Of a stretch of 64,000 nt of DNA, positions 35,799 through 44,933 are shown piece by piece. This DNA is from Herminiimonas sp. KBW02 (GTDB lineage: Bacteria; Pseudomonadota; Gammaproteobacteria; Burkholderiales; Burkholderiaceae_D), in the NCBI RefSeq assembly GCF_003852535.1, contig NZ_QAJP01000010.1, positions 62,001 to 126,000 of the forward strand, given 5' to 3'. The translations under genes and the position numbers were made by a program. Position 1 is the stretch's first letter; every line of letters starts with the position of its first letter. The notes under the pieces are model-generated. The model was not told the DNA's origin, made no database searches, and was given only the letters and a program-made list of their open reading frames with translations.

Positions 35799-36110
35799 TC
35801 AGGAAACTGCCGCTTCATCGGTACGACTGTCACCCGTGTTATCGGTCCAGCTGATGGTGATCTTGTCGCCTTTGGCACCGCCCTTGAATTTGAACGACAA
35901 GAACGGATCTTTTGAAATCGAGGTACCCATCAACATATCGAGCACGACCTTGTCGTTACACTTGGCAGTCAGTGTCTGGATGAAGTGCGCCGGTACTGCT
36001 TTGCCGGAGGCATCTTTGCGTTGACCGGTTTCCATGTCATGACGCATCAAGACTTTCACTTCGACCACATCGCCGGTTGCGTTCGCGCGTATGCGCATCG
36101 GATTGCCCAT
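35799..36110 (-). CDS. soxZ: Sulfur carrier complex subunit SoxZ
   Basis: A 103-residue immunoglobulin-like protein without signal peptide that leaves the cell bound to Tat-exported SoxY. Recognised by IRANATGDVVEVKVLMRHDMETG, PAHFIQTL, the cysteine-containing beta strands and the C-terminal ITISWTDNTGDSR. SoxY lies 65 bases upstream on the same strand. The start could also be the ATG four codons later. Confidence 0.93.
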   Translation of the reverse strand: MGNPMRIRANATGDVVEVKVLMRHDMETGQRKDASGKAVPAHFIQTLTAKCNDKVVLDMLMGTSISKDPFLSFKFKGGAKGDKITISWTDNTGDSRTDEAAVS

Positions 36111-36175
36111 GATTATTTCCTCTCAAATTGGTATGGATAAATAGCGCTCAGTTCAGCTAATGCATTGCAGCTTGA

Positions 36176-36637
36176 TTAGCCGCCGCAGCCGCCGAGCGTG
36201 ACCTTGATCTCTTTGCTTGCGATCAGCCACTTGCCATTTGCCTTGACCAGTGCATGCACGTTCGAGGTACCACCCATCTTGACGCGCGTACTGACGTTGG
36301 CTTCCGTACCGGCCGGCAGCGTCATGGTGGCGGACAGTGGTGTCGGGTTTTTCTCTACCAGGATGGCCATGAATTCGGTATTCGGCACGTTGCTGGAAAC
36401 CGAGACCGGAACGACCGCACCGTTTTCTGCGATATCAGGACCGTTGACTGCGATGTCGGTACTGATGGCTGCTTTATCCGCGCCCAATGCAGCCAATGCT
36501 TCCTGCAGGGATTTCGCATCAAAGCCGCTGGACTTCCAGTCAGCTGCCAGTACATCCGTAGGCTTCAGTATGCCCGCGGTAATCGCCAGTCCGAGTACCG
36601 TTGCAATACGCAACGCGTCACGTCGTTTCTCATTCAT
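36176..36637 (-). CDS. soxY: Sulfur carrier protein SoxY
   Basis: A 153-residue protein that holds all sulfur intermediates covalently. The twin-arginine signal KRRDALRIATVLGLA directs export by Tat, and the C-terminus ends VTLGGCGG with the swinging-arm Cys that forms the thiosulfonate. ATG at 36637 follows AGGAGA. It is placed between the pseudoazurin gene and soxZ. Confidence 0.95.
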   Translation of the reverse strand: MNEKRRDALRIATVLGLAITAGILKPTDVLAADWKSSGFDAKSLQEALAALGADKAAISTDIAVNGPDIAENGAVVPVSVSSNVPNTEFMAILVEKNPTPLSATMTLPAGTEANVSTRVKMGGTSNVHALVKANGKWLIASKEIKVTLGGCGG

Positions 36638-36689
36638 TAGATTCTCCTCTTGAAAAATTGATGCCATCGCAAGATGGCATAACTACCAC

Positions 36690-37124
36690 TTACTTCACTT
36701 GTGCCAGTGCTTTGGTCAAACGATCCTTGTTCATGACAAAGCTCTTCGAGAGCTTGTCGGCTTCAGCTTTTGCCGCATCCAGGTTGCCCGCTTTGCCGAC
36801 CTGAATCACGCCTGCCATGCCCATCGTTTTATGTGGATCGCAAACATAAACATACACGCCCTCTTGCGTCAGCGACACAACAATTTCTTCATCCATCTTG
36901 CCTTTCCATTCCTTGGCGCCGGCAGGTACCAGAACGGATGCGCTGTTGTGCGCTGCATCAGTTTTGATGAATTTAACGGTGTCACCTTTTTCAGCTTTCA
37001 GGAAGGTAGGCTCGAATGACATCATGCCGTCCTTGCCGTTGTTAACCATCTTCACCTGATGTTCGGCAGCCGACACGCTCAATGAAAACAATGCCAGGGT
37101 CACAGCGCTTACCAGTTTGTACAT
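36690..37124 (-). CDS. Pseudoazurin-like cupredoxin in the sox operon
   Basis: A 144-residue blue-copper protein with signal peptide (LSVSAA) and all four type-1 copper ligands: His59 in DAAHNS, Cys95 and His98 in VCDPHKT and Met103 in MGM. Pseudoazurins carry electrons in the periplasm, classically to denitrification enzymes. Here it stands between soxD and soxY, so it probably accepts electrons from SoxCD or SoxAX in place of, or beside, a cytochrome c. Ribosome site AGGAGA-like before the ATG. Confidence 0.9.
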   Translation of the reverse strand: MYKLVSAVTLALFSLSVSAAEHQVKMVNNGKDGMMSFEPTFLKAEKGDTVKFIKTDAAHNSASVLVPAGAKEWKGKMDEEIVVSLTQEGVYVYVCDPHKTMGMAGVIQVGKAGNLDAAKAEADKLSKSFVMNKDRLTKALAQVK

Positions 37125-37212
37125 TTACATCTCCTCGTTTTAGTTTTGTTTAATTCACGTTCGCACTACACATGCTGCAGTTCATCTTTTCCTGCATTTT
37201 TTGCTGCTACTT

Positions 37213-38280
37213 TTATTTCGCACCGCCGAGTATCCAGCCCACCAGGGTCTTGATGTCCTCATCCTTCACGTGCGCCTGCGCCGGCATAGGGATAGACCCC
37301 CACGCTCCGCTACTGCCTTCCTTGATCTTTGTCGTCAGTGCGGCGGATGCGTCCGCGTGGCCTTTGTACCTGGCGGCGATCTCATTAAAGCCCGGCCCTA
37401 TCAGTTTGCTGCTGACGCCATGACAAGCGACACATGCATATTGCCTGGCCAGCGCCAGTCCATCTGCCTTGACTGGTGCCGCCGGTTTGGCCATCGCCAG
37501 TTTCTGCTCGGCAGTAACTGACGAGATTGGCTTGGTAGAAGCTGGTTTGGTGGTATCTACGCCGCGCACTTCGCCGAAGGTACGGTTTTGCAGCTGGATA
37601 TTGCCGTGTGCATTACGCGATGGCTCCGGCAGGCTGGAGCGCAAGTCCGTACTGGTCTTGCAATCCTTCATGCAGGCCACGCTTTTTACATCCGGCTTGC
37701 CTTTGATATCCCACATGCCGTGCTTGCGCGTCATGCCATTCCGGTTAGGCATCAGTTGCTGTACCTCTGCGATGTTCTTGTCCGACAACGTGAAATCATC
37801 GGGCAGAATTTCGGCCATGTTCAGAATGTAGGCTGTCACCGCATAGACTTCTTCGGTCGTCAGCGATTTTGGCGTAGTCCATGGCATCGCCCGATTGATG
37901 TAATCCCACAAAGTCGATACCGTCGGCACCTTCATGATGGTGGTGCGCTGCGGTTGTTTGTTGTTGGACAGCGCCGCGACATGACCAGTCTTGATGTCTT
38001 CCTTGGTGGTGCCGCCGACGATAGGCGTAAACACTTCATTCGATTCACCGAAGGTGCCGTGGCAGGATGCGCACTTGCCTTCCCACACCGCCATCCCTTT
38101 GGCGACCGTACCGGAACCGGGTGGCAGGCCTTTGAAGTCAGGACGTACATCGATGTCCCAGGCCGCGATTTCTTTCGCGGTCGCAGGACGGCCGATATTC
38201 GTATACGCCGCCTGCGCCAGCGCCATCGTGCTACTCGTCGCCAGCAACAGGGCGACGACAGTTTTAGTAAACCTGTACAT
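37213..38280 (-). CDS. soxD: Sulfur dehydrogenase cytochrome subunit SoxD (di-haem)
   Basis: A 355-residue periplasmic cytochrome with signal peptide (STMALAQ). Haem sites CASCH at 70-74 and CVACH at 283-287 mark two cytochrome c domains joined by a long linker with a Pro/Lys/Ala-rich stretch. It accepts the electrons from SoxC when SoxY-bound sulfane sulfur is oxidised. ATG at 38280, after AGGAG, overlaps the soxC end by 17 bases; longer upstream frame is rejected because it lies inside soxC. Confidence 0.93.
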   Translation of the reverse strand: MYRFTKTVVALLLATSSTMALAQAAYTNIGRPATAKEIAAWDIDVRPDFKGLPPGSGTVAKGMAVWEGKCASCHGTFGESNEVFTPIVGGTTKEDIKTGHVAALSNNKQPQRTTIMKVPTVSTLWDYINRAMPWTTPKSLTTEEVYAVTAYILNMAEILPDDFTLSDKNIAEVQQLMPNRNGMTRKHGMWDIKGKPDVKSVACMKDCKTSTDLRSSLPEPSRNAHGNIQLQNRTFGEVRGVDTTKPASTKPISSVTAEQKLAMAKPAAPVKADGLALARQYACVACHGVSSKLIGPGFNEIAARYKGHADASAALTTKIKEGSSGAWGSIPMPAQAHVKDEDIKTLVGWILGGAK

Positions 38281-39622
38281 TCGACACCTCTCCTGATTCC
38301 GATACTTTCCACGATTGGATTGCGTTGTTGTGATAGATGGAGCGGGTACCGCGTACCGCACGCAGTTCATTGATCTTCGGCTGTACATAACCGGTTTCAT
38401 CTATTGCACGTGATTGCAATACGACTGGTGAACCATCCCAGACCCAGTTGATGTTGAAACGTGTCAGGCACTTAGTGTTGACCGGACCTTCCAGTCTTGC
38501 GGTACGCCAGTTGCGTCCGCCATCGACCGAGACATCGACGCGCTTGATCTTGCCGCGCCCCGACCATGCGAGGCCGGTGATGTTGTAGAAGCCTTTATCC
38601 AGCAGCATTTGTCCTGCCGACGGCGTGGTGATCACCGATTTGCACTCCTGTATCGAGGTGTACTGACGGTACATGCCATCCGGCATGGAATCGATATAGT
38701 GGATCGCCTCATCCTTGGTGCCGTACTCCTTGTCGCCGACTTCGATGCGACGCAACCACTTGACCCAGGACACGCCCTGCACGCCAGGGACAACCAGGCG
38801 CAGCGGATAACCGTTTTCCGGACGCAGCATTTCGCCGTTCATGCCCCATGCGACGATGACATCATCGAGCGCTCTGTCCATGCTGATGGTGCGTGTCATG
38901 CTGGAGCCGTCCGCGCCTTCGGCGAGGATGAATTTGCCGTTCTTTTTGTCGTAGCCGCAGTCTTCCAGCAGCACCGAGAGTGGTACTCCCGAGAACTCAC
39001 AGCAGCTCAGCATGCCATGCGAGTACTGCACGGTAGGCACGGCGACATTGCCCCACTCCATCGCTGTGTTGGCACCGCATTCGATGAAGTGCATGCGCGA
39101 TACCGAAGGCAGGCGCATCAAATCATCCATGGTGTAGACCTTGGGATTTTTTACCAGGCCATTGATCATGAAGCGATGCTTGCCCGGATCGATGTCATGC
39201 CAGCCCTGATGATGCCGCTCGAAGTGCAAACCGCTCGGCGTGATGATGCCGAACAGGCCTTGCAGCGGCGCGAACGAAACCGAAGCTGCAGATACGCGCG
39301 TCAGTCCCGGCGACTCGCGACGCAGAAGATTGGTTTCATATTTGGAAGGAACCCCGTAACCATTGGTCGCCACGGCCTGGCCGAGCGTGGTTGAGTGTTC
39401 GGGGAGATTCAATATATTCGGATCGCCATCGCTGATCGCGCTGCCTTGTGCAAACGTGACTCCGCTTGCCATGGCCGCACTCGCTGCGAGAAAGCTTTTA
39501 CGCAGGAAGCCCCTGCGCTCTTCACTCAAACCATTTGCTGTAATTTCCTGGGCCACGACCGGGTCCAGAAAATTTTCAGGCGCGCGCACTAAACGGCCTG
39601 CTTTAATCGCATCCTTAGTCAT
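38264..39622 (-). CDS. soxC: Sulfur dehydrogenase molybdopterin subunit SoxC
   Basis: A 452-residue sulfite-oxidase-family enzyme. A Tat signal (RRGFLRKSFLAASAA) stands unusually far in, at about residues 37-50. The molybdenum-binding Cys182 is in HFIECGANTAMEWG. With SoxD it oxidises the sulfane sulfur left on SoxY, giving eight electrons per thiosulfate; organisms lacking SoxCD form sulfur globules, so complete oxidation to sulfate is predicted here. It is the first gene of the main operon, with a SoxR-type box 39 bases upstream. Confidence 0.95.
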   Translation of the reverse strand: MTKDAIKAGRLVRAPENFLDPVVAQEITANGLSEERRGFLRKSFLAASAAMASGVTFAQGSAISDGDPNILNLPEHSTTLGQAVATNGYGVPSKYETNLLRRESPGLTRVSAASVSFAPLQGLFGIITPSGLHFERHHQGWHDIDPGKHRFMINGLVKNPKVYTMDDLMRLPSVSRMHFIECGANTAMEWGNVAVPTVQYSHGMLSCCEFSGVPLSVLLEDCGYDKKNGKFILAEGADGSSMTRTISMDRALDDVIVAWGMNGEMLRPENGYPLRLVVPGVQGVSWVKWLRRIEVGDKEYGTKDEAIHYIDSMPDGMYRQYTSIQECKSVITTPSAGQMLLDKGFYNITGLAWSGRGKIKRVDVSVDGGRNWRTARLEGPVNTKCLTRFNINWVWDGSPVVLQSRAIDETGYVQPKINELRAVRGTRSIYHNNAIQSWKVSESGEVSNVQVY

Positions 39623-39660
39623 CCGTTGTCTCCTACGGCAATTTTGTTTAATTATGTGCC

Positions 39661-39683
39661 TATATAACTATATGCGCATATAC
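39661..39683. promoter_or_regulatory. SoxR-type box upstream of soxC
   Basis: TATATAACTATATGCGCA followed by TATAC matches the site before soxH (41663-41685) in 19 of 23 positions and in the same plus-strand orientation. It lies 39-61 bases before the soxC start. Shared consensus TATATArYTATATrCGCA. Confidence 0.75.
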
Positions 39684-39716
39684 GGATAATGCGCATCGTT
39701 TTTTTATTTTTTATTT

Positions 39717-40091
39717 TTATCTGCTGGCGACGCGTCGCTTGGGCGCCACGACTGGCAGTTGTACTACCGGCGATGGCATGCCTATTTGTGCAGCCACACG
39801 GCCACATACTGCTTTGCACAAATCCACTGTCTTTTCATCATCGACACGATAGTAAACCTGCGTGCCCTCCTTGCGACGCGCAAGGATTTTGGCGCGGTAC
39901 AGCATGTTGATCTGGCGCGATACATTGGCTTGTGTCGATTCGACTTCATTGACGATATCACCTACCGAGCGCTCGCCATTACACACTGCATAGAGGATTT
40001 TCAGACGCGTGGGTTCGCACAGCAAAGAAAAGTAATTCGCCACTTCTTCGAATAGCTCACTCATGTCTTCTTTGTTGAAATTTTTATCCAC
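39717..40091 (-). CDS. soxR: SoxR-like ArsR-family repressor
   Basis: A 124-residue winged-helix regulator. FSLLCEPTRLKILYAVCNGERSVGDIVNEVESTQANVSRQINML contains two Cys and the recognition helix; the second Cys region VDLCKAVCGRV could supply thiol sensors, as known for SoxR repressors of Sox operons. Start is a GTG at 40091; the ATG nine codons later (40064) has AGAAG in front and is a fair alternative. It lies between soxC and the dsrE-like gene on the same strand; conserved boxes before soxC and soxH are its likely targets. Confidence 0.82.
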   Translation of the reverse strand: MDKNFNKEDMSELFEEVANYFSLLCEPTRLKILYAVCNGERSVGDIVNEVESTQANVSRQINMLYRAKILARRKEGTQVYYRVDDEKTVDLCKAVCGRVAAQIGMPSPVVQLPVVAPKRRVASR

Positions 40092-40163
40092 AACACACGT
40101 CCACTAATTTAGTTAAATATCTGTTTAATCCAGAGCCGGCCTCGCTCAAGGCCTGATCTGCCA

Positions 40164-40598
40164 TTACGGTTTGATGTAAGCGTAACCTTCTTGTATCTGC
40201 AGGCGCGCTACTTCGGCGACACCCGACGGAACAATCTTGGCTTCCGGTATAACCTGTTTCTTGTCTATCTTGCGCGTTTCCAGCGTGTTATTACAGATGC
40301 GGAATTCCACATGATCGCGATCTGTTAATTCCTGCACCGCGATGTCGTAGGGATTACCGTTTTTATTCTTCGCACCTTCCAGCAGGAAGTCTATGCCCGC
40401 GCCATGCGCCACCACCACAATCTTTGCTTTCGGGCTGGCGTTCAGGTGATTACGGATATTGTTCAATGCCTGGGTGGCGACCGTACTATCGGTGATGTGA
40501 TACACCACTTTCTCTTCACGATCAGCAGCATAGGCGACAGTCATGCCAAGCGTCGCGCAAAAGAGCAGCAGGAATGTTGTGCGTATCAGTTTCATCAT
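40164..40598 (-). CDS. Periplasmic DsrE-family protein
   Basis: A 144-residue exported protein (signal to AYAADR) with the DsrE/DsrF-like fold: VVYHITDS, ALNNIRNHLNAS, KIVVVAHGAGIDFLLEGAKN and EFRICNNTL with the conserved Cys near 101. DsrE-type proteins bind and pass sulfane sulfur. The second ATG (40595) has the better spacing to GGAG. It lies between soxH and soxR and is frequent in Sox islands, where a role in sulfur transfer is likely but unproven. Confidence 0.85.
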   Translation of the reverse strand: MMKLIRTTFLLLFCATLGMTVAYAADREEKVVYHITDSTVATQALNNIRNHLNASPKAKIVVVAHGAGIDFLLEGAKNKNGNPYDIAVQELTDRDHVEFRICNNTLETRKIDKKQVIPEAKIVPSGVAEVARLQIQEGYAYIKP

Positions 40599-40631
40599 CG
40601 TCTCCTTTTATATACTGCTTGCTCCAGCGGA

Positions 40632-41606
40632 CTAGCGCTTTTCCAGGCTTTCTTTTTCCATCAGTATGTAGGTGCCGTAAGCGTTCAAACGATTCGCCTG
40701 TTCAAATGCAGGATACTTCGCAAACCCGGCCCAGTCCACTTTTGTATACGCTTCGTCAAACGGCAGCATCTCCGCCACCGCAGCCCCCATCTGCTTGCGC
40801 AGGAAGATCAGGTAATCACGTGTCAATTGCATGTCTTGCATAGGCTGCGTTGACATCTTGCCATGTCCCGGCACCACCAGCGCAGGCCTCATTTCCAGCA
40901 TACGGTCCAGCGCTTCCAGCCACACCTTGCTATTGGCTTCGCCGACAAATGGTATGCGCCCGGTGAAGAACAGGTCGCCAGCAAACAAGACTTTGTCTTC
41001 CTCTACATACAACATGATGTCTTCCGCAGAGTGCGCGCCGCTGGAATCGATGATGCGGAAATGCATGCCGCCCATTTCAAACGACATGACCTTGCCATCC
41101 TTAAAATTCAACCAGTGATCGGCCGGGATCAATTGTGTTTTGTCATTCACCCATGGTGCGAGGTCGGTGCGACGTTGCTTCAGTCTTTCTTGGGTCAGGT
41201 CGGAATTGAGCGCGGCACGACCGTTTTCATGCGCCCAAACTTCAGCGCCTTGCGCCTTGAATGCCTGCAAGCCGTAGAAATGATCGGCGTGATAGTGACT
41301 GATGATGACGCGCTTGACCGGCAGCGGCGTAATACGTTTGATCGCCTTGAGCATGGCGTTGCCCAGTACCGGAGTCGCCAATGCATCAAATACAACAACG
41401 CCATCTTTGGTAACGACAAAACCGGCATTCGACATGAAGCCTTTGTTGGCGATGCTGGCCATGCCGGCCGTGCCTTCAAAGTAATACACATGCGGGGAAA
41501 TCTTGATAGGCCTCAGCGTGATCTCATCCGCAGCAACCGCTGTACGCACACCGAATAGCGCCAACGCAAGCAACAGCAAGCCGCACATCCTGTGGTAAGC
41601 CAACAT
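40632..41606 (-). CDS. soxH: SoxH-like metallo-beta-lactamase fold hydrolase
   Basis: A 324-residue exported protein (signal to TAVAA) with the MBL zinc motif SHYHADHFYGLQ, a second His in DSSGAHSAED, Asp in FAGDLFF and His in VPGHGKMS. SoxH of Paracoccus is of this type and is not essential for thiosulfate oxidation there; its substrate is unsettled. Similar proteins are also annotated as quinoprotein relay metallohydrolases. ATG at 41606 follows GAGGAGA. A SoxR-type box lies 57-79 bases upstream, linking it to soxC control. Confidence 0.82.
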   Translation of the reverse strand: MLAYHRMCGLLLLALALFGVRTAVAADEITLRPIKISPHVYYFEGTAGMASIANKGFMSNAGFVVTKDGVVVFDALATPVLGNAMLKAIKRITPLPVKRVIISHYHADHFYGLQAFKAQGAEVWAHENGRAALNSDLTQERLKQRRTDLAPWVNDKTQLIPADHWLNFKDGKVMSFEMGGMHFRIIDSSGAHSAEDIMLYVEEDKVLFAGDLFFTGRIPFVGEANSKVWLEALDRMLEMRPALVVPGHGKMSTQPMQDMQLTRDYLIFLRKQMGAAVAEMLPFDEAYTKVDWAGFAKYPAFEQANRLNAYGTYILMEKESLEKR

Positions 41607-41662
41607 ATCGTCTCCTCGGTGTTGCCTGGTCAATACGGTCCTGCCAGACAATCAAACTTAAT

Positions 41663-41685
41663 TATATAGTTATATACGCAAATAC
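41663..41685. promoter_or_regulatory. SoxR-type box upstream of soxH
   Basis: TATATAGTTATATACGCA followed by AATAC, the partner of the soxC site. The core TATATA-N2-TATAT is a near-palindrome overlapping the likely minus-strand promoter. Confidence 0.75.
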
Positions 41686-41717
41686 TACCAAAGCAAATCC
41701 GGTTCGCATAGCGTTGT

Positions 41718-42290
41718 TCAGAATTCGCCCAACGCCCCGCGCTCCATCATTTTCCACATGGTATCGCGCACCTGCATCACGGATTTGCGCAGATCGGGCG
41801 GCAACTTGCGCCCCATTTTGATCAGCATGTCCATATTCAGCGCATAGATCCAGAGGCCGTCATCTTTCTCGACTACCGTCAGGCGACATGGCATATAGGC
41901 CGCCATATGCGGACTGAAATCGACCATTTGTCGCGCAATCACAGGACTGCAATATGAATATACCTTGAGGAATTTCTCCGGCTTGCCGCTACGCAAGGAC
42001 AGCTCTTTGGATAAATGGAATTCACCTACCGACTTGATATTGTCTTCTGCGGCAACACTGGTGAAAGCCTGCTCCACTTCCGCTATCGTCACACCATCTT
42101 TAACCTTGCGCTCCCAGGTCGTCGCGGCAGCGATATCACCGTCCGAGTCTACCCAGCGGCTCCAGACATTCATCGCCTCGGCGCCGGCGCCATCTTCAGT
42201 GTTATTGATAGCGCGCAGGGTGCCGCACGCAGTCAGGCTGGTGAGGATGGCGCAGAGCGGCAGTAGCTTGATCCAGTAATTTATTTTCAT
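41718..42290 (-). CDS. DUF302-domain lipoprotein
   Basis: A 190-residue protein with lipobox LTAC (Cys22). The C-terminal part resembles DUF302 proteins (YCSPVIARQMVDFSPHMAAYMPCRLTVVEKDDGLWIYALNMDML), often met at the end of Sox gene clusters; DUF302 has no proven activity. It has two Cys in this domain. It lies upstream of soxH on the same strand and outside the SoxR box, so it is transcribed separately. Confidence 0.78.
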   Translation of the reverse strand: MKINYWIKLLPLCAILTSLTACGTLRAINNTEDGAGAEAMNVWSRWVDSDGDIAAATTWERKVKDGVTIAEVEQAFTSVAAEDNIKSVGEFHLSKELSLRSGKPEKFLKVYSYCSPVIARQMVDFSPHMAAYMPCRLTVVEKDDGLWIYALNMDMLIKMGRKLPPDLRKSVMQVRDTMWKMMERGALGEF

Positions 42291-42411
42291 TACGACTAGT
42301 CTGACTTGGTAGGAGTGCCGGACTCAGGCAAGGTCTAAGCCTGGCATTTTAGTTCAGCAGCCGTACTATACCGCGCCCTGCCGCCAGCCCCTATCATGAA
42401 ATACCAGGCCG

Positions 42412-43554
42412 TTACTGGCTGAGTCCGCGGGCATCTATCTCCCATATGGACTCCACCACATCGCGGCGATAGCCTACATACTGCTGATACAGGTTGGCAG
42501 TAGGGTCGCAATGCCCGGGGATAAGGTAGAGCCTGGCGCCCAGATAATCCTGCGTATCGCCAGCCGCTACCTGCAGGATGCCGTGCTCGTCATTTGCCGC
42601 CTTGTACTGCAACTGGTCGCCGTGATCACCCGGACGCAACACCGGCAATCCCGAATCAACCGCCACACCCTTGAGTCCGACATCGCACACCGCCAGTCCC
42701 GGCTTGGCAGTGCTCATGACAGTGCTCGCGATGAATAAACTATGCGCCGGTTTCCAGCCGCCCAGCCAATCCCTGGAACCGTAATCACCATCCATGAATA
42801 CATAAGAGCCCGGCTGGATTTCGGTGTACACGCCACTAGCCACATCAAACTCTGCAGTACCGGTACCGCCGCCAGTGATGACGTCGCAGCGGATACCGCG
42901 CGCGGCCAAAAACTGTACATATTGTGCCGTTGCATGGGCCGCACTTCCCGCGGCCTCCTTGCGTTGTTCCCAGGTCGCCAGGTGCTGTATGCCACCGTGA
43001 TACGCCTGCAAACCACCGAAACGCAAACCAGCGTACCGAGCGATGCGATCTACCAGCGCCACCAACGCATCGTTTCCCTTTACGCCGCAGCGCCCCTGAC
43101 CTATATCCACTTCCGGCAACACGGTGATGACCACACCTGCCTGCGTCGCCGCCAGCCCCAGCGCATCCACCTGCGCCGGATGATCGACGCATACGCTGAG
43201 CCTTGCATAGCCAGCCAGTTCTACCGCCATCGCCACTTTGTCGGCACCGACGAATTCATTACTGATATGGATGCTCAGCACGCCTTTTGCCACAAATGGA
43301 TAAGCCTCACTCATTTTTTGGCAGCACACACCGACCGCGCCCAGCTCCAGCTGACGCAAGGCAATCGCAGTCGATTTATGCGCCTTCGCGTGCGGCCGTA
43401 GTGCCACACCGTGACGGCGCGCCAGTTCAGCCATGCGCCGGGTATTTGCATCAAAGGCATCGAGGTCCAGCACCAGTGCAGGCGTACTGACCTGGGAAAT
43501 CGGATCCCCGATACGGGCGAAGGATGGCGGCTTTAGGGCTGATACGTCTTTCAT
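42412..43554 (-). CDS. DSD1-type PLP aldolase (D-threonine / 3-hydroxy-D-aspartate aldolase-like)
   Basis: A 380-residue fold-type III PLP enzyme. N-terminal barrel starts VSTPALVLDLDAFDANTRRMAEL; the PLP Lys is in RPHAKAHKS (about residue 58-60), followed by GVCCQKMSEA. The C-terminal domain holds His and Cys metal sites (LIPGHCDPTANLYQQ). Family members split D-threonine or 3-hydroxyaspartate to glycine and an aldehyde or glyoxylate. Divergent from the second tctC gene and sharing a GntR-type site with it. With the aminotransferase at 48.2 kb it suggests glycine/glyoxylate metabolism. Confidence 0.83.
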   Translation of the reverse strand: MKDVSALKPPSFARIGDPISQVSTPALVLDLDAFDANTRRMAELARRHGVALRPHAKAHKSTAIALRQLELGAVGVCCQKMSEAYPFVAKGVLSIHISNEFVGADKVAMAVELAGYARLSVCVDHPAQVDALGLAATQAGVVITVLPEVDIGQGRCGVKGNDALVALVDRIARYAGLRFGGLQAYHGGIQHLATWEQRKEAAGSAAHATAQYVQFLAARGIRCDVITGGGTGTAEFDVASGVYTEIQPGSYVFMDGDYGSRDWLGGWKPAHSLFIASTVMSTAKPGLAVCDVGLKGVAVDSGLPVLRPGDHGDQLQYKAANDEHGILQVAAGDTQDYLGARLYLIPGHCDPTANLYQQYVGYRRDVVESIWEIDARGLSQ

Positions 43555-43928
43555 TCGATGCTCCTGGCTAAATAAATGAATACAAAAACTATTTCTTAAT
43601 AGAAATATTGAAGACCAGCGCAGCGCGAGCTGGTACTCAAAATGCCACTCCTGACGCCTGAGTGCAATTTTTCTAAAAAAATTTGCTCATCTCGCATCCA
43701 GTAATTGACATTTTTTCTCAAATGTATATTGTATTCAATATTCTAAATGCATAGATCGCAATTTGCGATCCTGTGTTTTCAAGACCGGCAGTACCGCCGA
43801 AATGAGAAAAGCGCGTCAGACGCAAGGCATTCCGGCTAAAAACGAATTCAGATGCGGGCATCGTTGTGCGCTACTGATGCAGTAGATCGTCAAATAAGGG
43901 CTTCAACCCAATTACAGGAGACAACATC
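43555..43928. promoter_or_regulatory. Divergent control region of aldolase and second tct operon
   Basis: No gene is seen in these 374 bases. The AT-rich middle (about 43660-43755) includes the GntR-type site at 43726-43741 and must hold both promoters. AGGAG stands before the tctC start at 43929. Confidence 0.6.
43726..43741. promoter_or_regulatory. GntR-type operator, site 1
   Basis: ATATTG-TATT-CAATAT is a perfect 6-bp inverted repeat with a four-base spacer. Close variants occur at 47886-47901 and 48142-48157, before the other genes of this island. Confidence 0.75.
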
Positions 43929-44933
43929 ATGCAGAAAAACTTCATACGCCAGCCGATGAAAGTCGGATTCTTTGTCACTACCATGTGCTGTGCACTCAGT
44001 GCTTCCGCCTGGGAACCGACCAAACCGGTGGAACTGGTGGTTCCTTTTAGCGCCGGTGGTGCATCCGACCAGATGGCACGCTCTATTCAGGGCATCATCA
44101 CCAAGCACAATTTGATGAAGCAACCGCTCATCGTGCAAAACAAGGCCGGCGCCAGCGGTGCGGAAGGTTTGCTGGATCTGAAAGCAGCTAAAGGCGATCC
44201 GAATAAAATCATCGTTGCCTCCTCCTCCATCTACACCACGCCACTTGCGACCAATTTGCCATTCAACTGGCGCGACCTGACACCTATCGCGATGATTGCG
44301 CAGGATGCATTTGTACTCTGGACCAATAGCCAGGCTGGTTATAAAACACCGATGGCCTACATCGACGATGTAAAGAAAAAACCTGAAACCTTCAAGATGG
44401 GTGGCACCAGCTCCAAGCGCGAAGATCACATGATTACCATGATGATCGAGAAGCAAACCGGCGCTAAATTCCTCTATATCCCATACAAAGGCGGCGGCGA
44501 AGCAGCGACGCAATTGTCCGGCAATCACATCAATTCCGACACCAACAATCCATCCGAATCGGTCTCGCAATGGCGTGCCGGCGAACACAATGCACTTTGC
44601 GTGTTCTCGGATAAACGCATCAGCTACACCGCCAAGGTAACGGCGACCCAAGGCTGGTCTGACATCCCGACTTGCAAGGAACAAGGTCTGAATGTCAGCT
44701 ATGAAATGCTGCGCATTTTCATGATGCCAGGTGGCGTGAAACCGGAACAAACCCAGTTCTACGTAGACCTGTTCCAAAAGGTCATCGCCACGCCTGAGTG
44801 GAAAGCGTATCTGGAAAAGAATGCGCTGAAACCGGAATTCGTGACGGGCGACAAGCTGAATGCATTCCTGCAAAAGGATGAACAGCTGCATCGCGAAATC
44901 ATGAAGGACGCGGGCTTCCTCCTCACCAAGTAA
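43929..44933 (+). CDS. Bug/TctC-like periplasmic solute-binding protein (second set)
   Basis: A 334-residue receptor with signal peptide (CCALSASAW) and the family segments PTKPVELVVPFSAGGASDQMAR, NKAGASGAEGLLDL and MGGTSSKREDHM, somewhat diverged from classic Bug proteins. It begins a plus-strand tctC-tctB-tctA operon with AGGAG before the ATG. The ligand is probably a carboxylate used by the enzymes encoded around it, such as a hydroxy- or amino-dicarboxylate; that is inference from context. Confidence 0.87.
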   Translation: MQKNFIRQPMKVGFFVTTMCCALSASAWEPTKPVELVVPFSAGGASDQMARSIQGIITKHNLMKQPLIVQNKAGASGAEGLLDLKAAKGDPNKIIVASSSIYTTPLATNLPFNWRDLTPIAMIAQDAFVLWTNSQAGYKTPMAYIDDVKKKPETFKMGGTSSKREDHMITMMIEKQTGAKFLYIPYKGGGEAATQLSGNHINSDTNNPSESVSQWRAGEHNALCVFSDKRISYTAKVTATQGWSDIPTCKEQGLNVSYEMLRIFMMPGGVKPEQTQFYVDLFQKVIATPEWKAYLEKNALKPEFVTGDKLNAFLQKDEQLHREIMKDAGFLLTK

